From Rickettsiales bacterium (GTDB lineage: Bacteria > Pseudomonadota > Alphaproteobacteria > Rs-D84 > CACZYB01): a DNA stretch of 5,357 nt. Position numbers and translations under genes: made by a program. The notes beneath the pieces were generated by a model. That model did no database searches and was not told where the DNA came from. It saw nothing but the letters and a program-made list of their open reading frames with translations. The stretch lies in the NCBI GenBank assembly GCA_031276335.1, contig JAISNH010000005.1, forward strand, positions 1 through 5,357, read 5' to 3'. This document shows, piece after piece, positions 1-4,729 of this stretch (within the stretch, counting starts at the first letter, position 1; each line of letters begins with the position of its first letter).

Positions 1-22
1 AGCCGTCCGGGGGAGCGGAGCG

Positions 23-1024
23 CTATTCGCCGGTGCAGGGATTGCGCGTCGGATCCTTCTTCAGCTGCTCCAGCATGACCATCATGCTGACTCCGACGAT
101 CGGCACCTCGTCGCCGGCGCCCTTGCACTGCACAAGCGCCGGACGCCCGCCGACGCCGCGGTAGGCCTTGACAAACGAATAGTCCGAATCTCCGAAATAG
201 AAGCTTTCGAACGACTCGATGCCGCCGTTTTCGTTCACGACTATGTCGTACGTCCGGTTCTCGATCCCGCTAATGTAATACGAAACGGTCACGGGCAGTA
301 TAGCGCCCATGGAAAAATCGTCCGACGGGTTGAAGGTATAATGCGTCCCGTTCAGGCGCCCGTCCTTCACCCCGAAATTGCGGCAGGTCAAGCCGGGATA
401 GCGCTGGCATGGAATGGAGAAGCGGCCGTCCGCGAGGTCGCCCTCGGCGGTATAATACATCTTCGTCATCCTGTACCGATCGGTATTGCCTTTCGGATTC
501 ACAATATCCTTCTCGATCAATATCACCTTTCCGTCCGTGCCGTAATAGGTGGTGTAGATGTCCTTGTGCTTCGTGAACACGTTGCCGTTCGGATAGTAGG
601 CTAGGAAGCCTTCGGGTCCGTTATACTCCTTCACGCTGCCGTCGGAAAAATATTCGCGGTAGTTGCCCGCCACCCGGTCGGCGCGCGACGAGATGCGGCC
701 GTTGACATAGGTTTCCTTCATGACCTCGCGGCCTTCTTCGAAATGGTATATCACGGTCGATTTTCCGGAAACGCTTTTGTACACGCCACCGGCCGGGTCG
801 AAACCGTTCCTGCAATACCTTTCCATGTCGTAGACGACAATGCCGCCGCCGACATCGATTGCAACCGTGTTGCCTTCGGCTATATCCCCGGGATCCTTCA
901 CGCACAGACCCAACGCGTCGTAATCCCCGTATCCGGACAGGTCGGACGGAAGCATGGCCGGGCCCTCGCCCGAGGATGCGCAACCGGCAAGAAACAATGC
1001 TGCAATCAATGCGAAATTTCTCAT
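23..1024 (-). CDS. Predicted outer-membrane lipoprotein with degenerate MORN/YwqK-like repeats
   Basis: This 333-residue protein starts MRNFALIAALFLAGC. That is a short hydrophobic signal with lipobox L12-A13-G14-C15, so it should be lipidated at Cys15. Residue +2 is Ala, not Asp, which favours outer-membrane sorting. The middle (about residues 90-230) holds short segments such as YREYFSDGSVKEY (122-134), GFLAYYPNGNVF (139-150) and TTYYGTDGKVILI (158-170). Their aromatic pairs followed by DG or NG turns every 15-25 residues resemble the MORN-repeat variant found in YwqK-like proteins. Six cysteines besides Cys15 (41, 71, 206, 214, 300, 330) could form periplasmic disulfides. The start is supported by AGGAGG at 1029-1034, four bases upstream. 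It is divergent from purC. The repeat assignment is a visual judgement and the molecular role is unknown; it could also be a generic beta-rich surface lipoprotein. The gene call and lipoprotein nature are secure. Confidence 0.88.
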   Translation of the reverse strand: MRNFALIAALFLAGCASSGEGPAMLPSDLSGYGDYDALGLCVKDPGDIAEGNTVAIDVGGGIVVYDMERYCRNGFDPAGGVYKSVSGKSTVIYHFEEGREVMKETYVNGRISSRADRVAGNYREYFSDGSVKEYNGPEGFLAYYPNGNVFTKHKDIYTTYYGTDGKVILIEKDIVNPKGNTDRYRMTKMYYTAEGDLADGRFSIPCQRYPGLTCRNFGVKDGRLNGTHYTFNPSDDFSMGAILPVTVSYYISGIENRTYDIVVNENGGIESFESFYFGDSDYSFVKAYRGVGGRPALVQCKGAGDEVPIVGVSMMVMLEQLKKDPTRNPCTGE

Positions 1025-1038
1025 ACCCCCTCCTAAAT

Positions 1039-1137
1039 TTACTCAAATCCTACGGCCAACCTGCCCAACCATATTTGATCCGCCGGAGAAAAATCTCCCC
1101 ACTCATTTGCCGGGGCAGCCAAAGCAAGCCGCCGCAT
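1039..1137 (-). other. Possible 32-codon upstream ORF in the lipoprotein leader
   Basis: The leader between the predicted transcription start near 1158 and the lipoprotein start at 1024 contains an ATG-to-TAA frame of 32 codons beginning MRRLALAAPANEW. It ends four bases before the lipoprotein's AGGAGG. The only upstream ribosome-site candidate is a weak AGGG about ten bases away. It could be a leader peptide coupling translation to the lipoprotein, or chance. No control motif such as a run of one amino acid is visible in it. Confidence 0.2.
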
Positions 1138-1164
1138 CTTACTATTCCCTATCCTCAGCTCCTG

Positions 1165-1193
1165 ATTATACCACTTTTGGAGCCGGGATTCAA
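1165..1193 (-). promoter_or_regulatory. Sigma70-type promoter for the 23-1024 lipoprotein
   Basis: Read on the minus strand, TTGAAT (1193-1188) is followed by a 17-bp spacer and then a perfect TATAAT (1170-1165). A TGG directly before it makes an extended -10 (TGGTATAAT). The predicted transcript starts near 1158 and has an unusually long leader of about 130 nt. That leader includes a small hairpin, GGAGA-AAAA-TCTCC, at 1085-1098 and a possible short ORF. The promoter lies back to back with the purC promoter, with 58 bp between the two -35 boxes. Confidence 0.72.
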
Positions 1194-1251
1194 ATGAAAA
1201 AAGGACGCGGACTTTTAATCCTATGCCCCGCGGTTTCCCATAATATAACAA

Positions 1252-1280
1252 TTGACAAACGTGACAAATTATTCGATAAT
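1252..1280 (+). promoter_or_regulatory. Sigma70-type promoter for purC
   Basis: A perfect -35 TTGACA (1252-1257) and a -10 GATAAT (1275-1280) are separated by exactly 17 bp. The stretch just before the -35 is A/T-rich (TAATATAACAA). The predicted start is near 1287, giving a leader of about 30 nt before the purC ATG. The spacer contains a direct repeat of TGACAAA (1253-1259 and 1262-1268). The -10 lies in an inverted repeat, ATTAT-TCG-ATAAT (1268-1280). Either could bind a regulator, but no known operator is recognised. Confidence 0.75.
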
Positions 1281-1316
1281 GCCCGCAAGAGGGCAATGCA
1301 ACAAAAAAGGTGCAAA

Positions 1317-2441
1317 ATGAACAGAATAGTCGAAGGAAAAACCAAAATCGTAACACCAATCAACCATGCCATAGTCGCGCGGGATCCGCAGTTCGCACAC
1401 TGTCCGGACGACTGGAACCTGATTTCCCGGATGCCCGTCGTCGAAATAACCACAAAGGACGTGCTGACCGCCAACAACGGCGAGCTGCAGGCCGATTTTC
1501 CCGGCATAGGAATCGAAAAAACCCGACAGGCGTGGAACACTGTAAGCCTGCTCTCCTCTATGGGCGTGCCGACCGCGAAATGGGGCGAGGAGCCACCCGA
1601 TGGCACGAACATAATGTATGCGAAGGCGTGCGACATGCTGCCCCTTGAAATCATCATGCGCTCCCGTCCGTTCGGAAGCTACAACAAGCGCCATCCCGAA
1701 GACGCGGCGCAGATCGACGATAGAGGCCGGCCGCTGAGATTCCAATACCCGACCTTCGAGCTGTTCTACAAGGACACAGTGGCGGTGGACGAAGCGGGAA
1801 ACGCGAACCTGATTCCGGAGAACAAAATCCAGGTGTACTATACGAAGCGCGACGAGAACAGGTACGTAGAAAAGCACACCGGCATAAGGGTAACGCTCCA
1901 TTCCGATCCGATTGTCATAATAAACGAAAAAACCGGCAAATGGGACCTGTATCCGCAGAAGCAGCTGGCGGCGGCCTACGCAAAAACCGGCCCGATATAC
2001 TCCATAAATCCGACCGTATCCCCGGAGGAGCTGAGCTATATCAAGAATAAAATCATAGTGCCTGCATTCAGGATACTGGAGGCCGCGTGGGCGATGACCC
2101 CGTACATGAACGAGGACGGACGGGCGCAGAAAATAGCGCTGGCCGACATCAAATTCGAGGTTGGGCGCACGAAGGAGGACGGCGAGCTGGTGCTGGCCGA
2201 CGTCATCGACAACGATTCATGGCGGATATGGCGCGACGGCGATCCGAAGCAGGAGCTGGACAAGCAGGCCTTCCGCGACGGAAAGCCCGATCCCGAGGTA
2301 ACAGACAAGTACCGGAAGGTCACGCAGCTGAGCGAGAATTTCAAAAACCCGAACGTCATCGAATTCATACGGAAGATGCTGGACGACACGAGCCTCCGCT
2401 TGCCTCCATTTGTCGATGACAAGATATATCTCGAAAGATAA
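1317..2441 (+). CDS. purC: Phosphoribosylaminoimidazole-succinocarboxamide (SAICAR) synthase
   Basis: This cytoplasmic enzyme of de novo purine synthesis joins CAIR and aspartate, using ATP, to give SAICAR. The 374-residue product has the family landmarks: EGKTK at 6-10 (ATP-binding loop), TTKDVLTANNG at 45-55, LPLEIIMRSRPFGSYNKR at 108-125 (first signature region), LADIKFEVG at 275-283 (second signature region), and LADVIDNDSWRIW at 293-305 with DKQAFRD at 315-321. The last block looks more like the SAICAR domain of animal PAICS than E. coli PurC. It is longer than usual bacterial PurC (about 230-300 residues), with extra sequence at about 154-240. Two normally conserved signature positions differ: Phe119 where Thr/Ala is usual before Gly-Ser, and Val282 where Phe is usual. 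The open frame extends upstream to 954, but ATG 1317 is chosen because AAAAAAGG ends six bases before it, the promoter lies just upstream, and EGKTK normally sits near the N-terminus. ATG 1296 is a less likely alternative. No other pur gene is adjacent. Confidence 0.95.
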   Translation: MNRIVEGKTKIVTPINHAIVARDPQFAHCPDDWNLISRMPVVEITTKDVLTANNGELQADFPGIGIEKTRQAWNTVSLLSSMGVPTAKWGEEPPDGTNIMYAKACDMLPLEIIMRSRPFGSYNKRHPEDAAQIDDRGRPLRFQYPTFELFYKDTVAVDEAGNANLIPENKIQVYYTKRDENRYVEKHTGIRVTLHSDPIVIINEKTGKWDLYPQKQLAAAYAKTGPIYSINPTVSPEELSYIKNKIIVPAFRILEAAWAMTPYMNEDGRAQKIALADIKFEVGRTKEDGELVLADVIDNDSWRIWRDGDPKQELDKQAFRDGKPDPEVTDKYRKVTQLSENFKNPNVIEFIRKMLDDTSLRLPPFVDDKIYLER

Positions 2442-2465
2442 AAAATCCCCCGCCATGGGGGATTT
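2440..2465. terminator. Hairpin terminator between convergent purC and the small lipoprotein gene
   Basis: A perfect 9-bp stem, AAATCCCCC (2443-2451) with GGGGGATTT (2457-2465), closes a 5-nt loop. On the minus strand it runs directly into six Us (complement of 2445-2440), making a good intrinsic terminator for the 2519-2704 gene. On the plus strand only three Us follow the G-run, so it may end purC transcripts less efficiently. It starts immediately after the purC stop codon. Confidence 0.8.
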
Positions 2466-2518
2466 GCAGAATGCCGGATGCGGGAACGCCTGCTCCTTCC
2501 CTATCACGATGTAATCGA

Positions 2519-2704
2519 CTACCCCGCCTTTGTCATCGGCGACGATACATCGGCCTCCGTATAGGCCGGGGCCGGGCTCCGCTTACAGTTATTCTTCTCT
2601 TTCTCAGGCCTGGGACGGTCGGCTGTCGGCTTCGCGTCGCCATTCATAGACGAGCAAGCAGACAGCATTGCGGACAGGATTATGCAGCATATCTTTTTAT
2701 TCAT
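2519..2704 (-). CDS. Small predicted lipoprotein, 61 residues
   Basis: The protein begins MNKKICCIILSAMLSAC: two lysines, a hydrophobic core and a lipobox (L14-S15-A16-C17). This predicts lipidation at Cys17 and a mature chain of about 45 residues. The remainder is polar, low in hydrophobics and rich in Pro, Lys and Glu (for example DRPRPEKEKNNCK), so probably disordered. It has one further cysteine, Cys40, and Ser18 at +2 suggests outer-membrane sorting. Translation is strongly supported by AAGGAGG (2710-2716), five bases before ATG. It is convergent with purC and ends 54 bp before a good terminator. Small lipoproteins with a second cysteine occur in several roles, such as VirB7-like secretion parts, entericidin-like peptides and lysis lipoproteins. 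Nothing here selects one of them and no secretion genes are nearby. The function is unknown. Confidence 0.8.
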   Translation of the reverse strand: MNKKICCIILSAMLSACSSMNGDAKPTADRPRPEKEKNNCKRSPAPAYTEADVSSPMTKAG

Positions 2705-2738
2705 GTTCTCCTCCTTAGCATTTTCAATTCAAAGGCCG

Positions 2739-2766
2739 CCGGCGGGCATCGAAACCATGCCGCCGG
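2739..2766 (-). promoter_or_regulatory. GC-rich hairpin in the leader of the small lipoprotein gene
   Basis: CCGGCGGGCAT (2739-2749) and ATGCCGCCGG (2757-2766) pair over ten base pairs with one bulged G and a 7-nt loop. The hairpin lies about 25 bases upstream of the AAGGAGG site. No U-tract follows on the minus strand, so it is not a standard terminator. If the weak -10-like sequences at 2772-2782 are used, it would sit at the very 5' end of the mRNA, where it could stabilise the transcript. That role is inferred. Confidence 0.4.
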
Positions 2767-2771
2767 ATTCA

Positions 2772-2782
2772 ATTGTACTATA
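2772..2782 (-). promoter_or_regulatory. Weak candidate -10 region for the small lipoprotein gene
   Basis: On the minus strand the sequence TATAGTACAAT gives two overlapping -10-like hexamers, TATAGT and TACAAT, each 5 of 6 to consensus. No good -35 lies at 16-18 bp; the nearest is TTTCGC. The rest of the 2705-2922 spacer is GC-rich and I see no better promoter or gene in it. Confidence 0.3.
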
Positions 2783-2922
2783 GCGATGCGGACAGCGAAA
2801 GGAGAACAAAGGCCTAGGAAACTTTGCGAGATTGCGCCATGCGGCGAAGAATCGGAGACGTCCGGGGCGGGAGCCGATACGCGTGACGGTGTGGTACCGG
2901 CGTGACGATTGCCGGCAGCAAT

Positions 2923-2944
2923 AAAAACCCTCCGCGAGGGAGGG
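2923..2944 (-). terminator. Intrinsic terminator of the 203-residue protein gene
   Basis: CCCTCC (2928-2933) pairs with GGAGGG (2939-2944) around the loop GCGAG. On the minus strand five Us follow (complement of 2927-2923). The hairpin starts only seven bases after the stop codon at 2952-2954. Its 17-nt core is identical to the terminator core at 3705-3721. Confidence 0.82.
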
Positions 2945-2951
2945 ATTTGTC

Positions 2952-3563
2952 CTAAATCTGCTTGCCAGTTATATTCTGCATCAACATGACAGGCGGCGTG
3001 GGAGAGGCTGTTTTCTTCGTCGTAAAGCGCGCTATTTCACCCAGTGGCATCATAATATTGTCCGTCATGAAGCTGCTGCCAAACATGGCAAGCTTGACCT
3101 CGACCATCTCGGCGTCCTTGCGGATATAGTTTTCGTATGATTTCTTCAACTGAGCGCCGGCGGAATCATTCGGGAACTGGCGCACCGGAAAGCCTCCGTT
3201 TGCCTCGGTAAGCATCTTGTCTATGCGCGTGACGTTATATATAAACGAGCCGACGCTGTTGTATTCCTGCCACGCATCTATGATGGCGCTGGCATAGCCC
3301 ACATGCGGCACGGACATATATTTTTTCTCCAGTTCGGAAACGACCTCGGAATAGTCGCAGCTTGCGGAAATATCTACGTGCGGTATGGTAACATCCTTGC
3401 CGTCGCGCTCGAATCCAATCACGCTAAGCTTCACGCGGAAAAAATAACGGCGGAGCGGTAAGCCTTTATATGCTGAGGTCATAAGGGCGAGATTGCCCGT
3501 CTCGGAATCTTTAACCGCCTCCTTGATGCGAGCTATGTTGAGGTTTATATTTTTATGTTTCAT
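2952..3563 (-). CDS. Hypothetical protein, 203 residues, probably cytoplasmic
   Basis: I do not recognise this protein. It has no signal peptide or membrane segment and only one cysteine (Cys69), unlike the predicted exported proteins around it, so a cytoplasmic location is inferred. The N-terminus (1-20) is basic and helical. Residues 36-65 look like beta strands (RRYFFRVKLSVIGF and VTIPHVDISASC). Residues 70-120 look helical, followed by a Gly/Pro turn (GGFPVRQFP, 123-131), another helical stretch (137-160) and a Thr/Pro-rich tail (TTKKTASPTPP, 181-191). ATG 3563 is supported by AAGGAA at 3571-3576, seven bases upstream. The gene has its own promoter in an AT-rich spacer and its own terminator, so it is a single-gene unit on the same strand as the neighbouring envelope genes. 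The reading frame is convincing; no function can be assigned. Confidence 0.82.
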   Translation of the reverse strand: MKHKNINLNIARIKEAVKDSETGNLALMTSAYKGLPLRRYFFRVKLSVIGFERDGKDVTIPHVDISASCDYSEVVSELEKKYMSVPHVGYASAIIDAWQEYNSVGSFIYNVTRIDKMLTEANGGFPVRQFPNDSAGAQLKKSYENYIRKDAEMVEVKLAMFGSSFMTDNIMMPLGEIARFTTKKTASPTPPVMLMQNITGKQI

Positions 3564-3618
3564 CTTTTATTTCCTTTCTTTATCGCGCCTTATGAATAGA
3601 AAAATTTAATTGTCGAAT

Positions 3619-3647
3619 AATTTATTCCGATTCTTATGTTTTGTCAA
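3619..3647 (-). promoter_or_regulatory. Sigma70-type promoter for the 203-residue protein gene
   Basis: On the minus strand a perfect -35 TTGACA (3647-3642) is followed by a 17-bp spacer and TAAATT (3624-3619), 4 of 6 to the -10 consensus. Directly upstream of the -35 is an A/T tract (about 3648-3664) like an UP element. The predicted start is near 3612, with a leader of about 48 nt. The segment 3609-3623 matches the purC -10 region at 14 of 15 bases. Confidence 0.65.
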
Positions 3648-3697
3648 TATATATTTTTATAAATTGACCGGGATTATGGGAAATATAGCACAAATAT

Positions 3698-3724
3698 AAA
3701 AAATCCCTCCGCGAGGGAGGGGTT
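3698..3724 (-). terminator. Intrinsic terminator of the right-hand envelope operon
   Basis: AATCCCTCC (3702-3710) pairs with GGAGGGGTT (3716-3724) with one G-U pair, around the loop GCGAG. On the minus strand it leads into six Us (complement of 3703-3698). It lies 21 bp after the stop codon at 3746-3748. The 17-nt core CCCTCCGCGAGGGAGGG recurs exactly at 2928-2944. Confidence 0.87.
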
Positions 3725-3745
3725 CGCGCCACGCGGATCCGGCGG

Positions 3746-4714
3746 CTAGAACGCCTTCCCGCACTTGTCCGCGACTTCGGAGTTTTCTTTCAGCTTATTC
3801 AGCGTAACGCCGCTGAGAACCGTGGAGGCCGCCGATGTGCCGGTCGTAATTCCGGCCGTTATGTTCGCCGCAAGATTCAGGTTCTTTTCCTTCTTTTTCC
3901 CCGCATCTGAATCATCGCCCCTTGTTTTTTTCGAGTTCGCAATCCCGGAAGTAATGCTGCCCGCTATGCCGGACAGCGTACCGACGCCGGAAACTACCGC
4001 CGAGCCGGTCAGCATGCCCTTTATGGTGCGGATGTTCCCGATGTCGAATCCCGTGCACAACGATTCTATACGCGAGACCTCCACGACCACGGGATCGGTT
4101 TCCGGCTGGCCTTCCTGCAAAAGGCTGAGCTTGAGCATCTTTATTTCGTTGACGTATTTGTCGCAATCCTGCATGTTGCCGATAAGCTTGTCGATCTGCG
4201 AGGCTCCGATAGCCGACGATACGGTCGAGGCCGCCGATGTCACCGAGGCTCCTATCATCAGGCCGGTGCGGACGTTGCCGAGTGTACGGGATTTCTTGTC
4301 AAGATCGGCGCGCATTTCATACGCGATCATCAAAAGTTCGCCGGACGTCAGGGCATCCTTTTCCTGCGGCGTCATGGAGGTTTTGTATTTTTCGTAAAGG
4401 GCGCGGCTTTCCTCGGTAGTGACACCTTCCTGCAATGCCTCCGCCTCGCGGTCAGCCTTCGCCTTCATGACTCCGGTGACCAAAGCCCCGCCTGCCGCAA
4501 GGGTGCCGGCTCCGCTTGCGACCGTGGAAATTCCCGCCGCGATCTTTATATCGTCCAGGCCGCCGGATATGCCGGAACACGCACTTCGGGCGTTCGCCAC
4601 GGTTTCGGCGTATTTGGCCTTTATTTCATCGATAATGTCGGCCGACGCGGCGTTGGAAACCACACTTAGCGCGACGGCCATCGCTATTGCCGAGCTTGAA
4701 ATCTTTCTATTCAT
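3746..4714 (-). CDS. Secreted protein with duplicated Gly/Ala/Ser-rich helical modules
   Basis: This 322-residue protein has a Sec signal peptide (basic R3/K4, hydrophobic 9-20, cleavage after A23-S24-A25). The mature chain holds four small-residue hydrophobic segments, each 20-28 residues: about 57-83, 147-173, 231-260 and 280-305. All have GxxxG or SxxxG-like spacing, so they could insert in a membrane or pack as glycine-zipper helices. The only cysteines are 46, 184, 220 and 318. Segments 1 and 3 resemble each other (VASGAGTL 65-72 against VVSGVGTL 240-247, each after a Cys-Ser/Thr-Gly). Segments 2 and 4 also resemble each other (SAASTV at 160 and 294, each followed by a cysteine 24 residues on). 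This implies an internal duplication. The first half carries an extra charged helical linker (84-142); the second has a short Lys/Asp-rich one (261-277). Start support is GGGAGA at 4721-4726. It is the last gene of an operon with the cysteine-rich gene 15 bp upstream. The family is not recognised; a membrane-active or envelope-structural role is inference only. Confidence 0.87.
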   Translation of the reverse strand: MNRKISSSAIAMAVALSVVSNAASADIIDEIKAKYAETVANARSACSGISGGLDDIKIAAGISTVASGAGTLAAGGALVTGVMKAKADREAEALQEGVTTEESRALYEKYKTSMTPQEKDALTSGELLMIAYEMRADLDKKSRTLGNVRTGLMIGASVTSAASTVSSAIGASQIDKLIGNMQDCDKYVNEIKMLKLSLLQEGQPETDPVVVEVSRIESLCTGFDIGNIRTIKGMLTGSAVVSGVGTLSGIAGSITSGIANSKKTRGDDSDAGKKKEKNLNLAANITAGITTGTSAASTVLSGVTLNKLKENSEVADKCGKAF

Positions 4715-4729
4715 AATTCTTCTCCCTGT

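Noticed and set aside
1252..1270. PurR-like operator at the purC promoter
   Set aside because: ACAAACGTGACAAA shares only the ACGT-like centre with the gammaproteobacterial PurR site and lacks its symmetry.
954..1316. Upstream extension of the purC reading frame
   Set aside because: It overlaps the start of the lipoprotein gene on the other strand, crosses both promoters, and would put the EGKTK motif far from the N-terminus. ATG 1317 has the ribosome site.
1269..1901. 210-codon minus-strand open frame opposite purC
   Set aside because: It is wholly antisense to the well-supported purC, has an Arg/His/Val-rich shadow composition and no ribosome site.
2519..2704. VirB7-type secretion lipoprotein
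   Set aside because: Size and the second cysteine fit loosely, but no type IV secretion gene is in the window and no VirB7 motif is recognisable.
2739..2766. Intrinsic terminator
   Set aside because: The stem is strong, but neither strand has a U-tract after it, and it lies within the probable leader of the lipoprotein gene.
2471..2905. 144-codon plus-strand open frame across the small lipoprotein and the spacer
   Set aside because: Arg/Cys/His-rich composition, antisense to a gene with a strong ribosome site, and its apparent start abuts the terminator hairpin.
3765..4397. 210-codon plus-strand open frame opposite the secreted helical protein
   Set aside because: It mirrors the Gly/Ala/Ser codons of the real gene and has no start signals or promoter.
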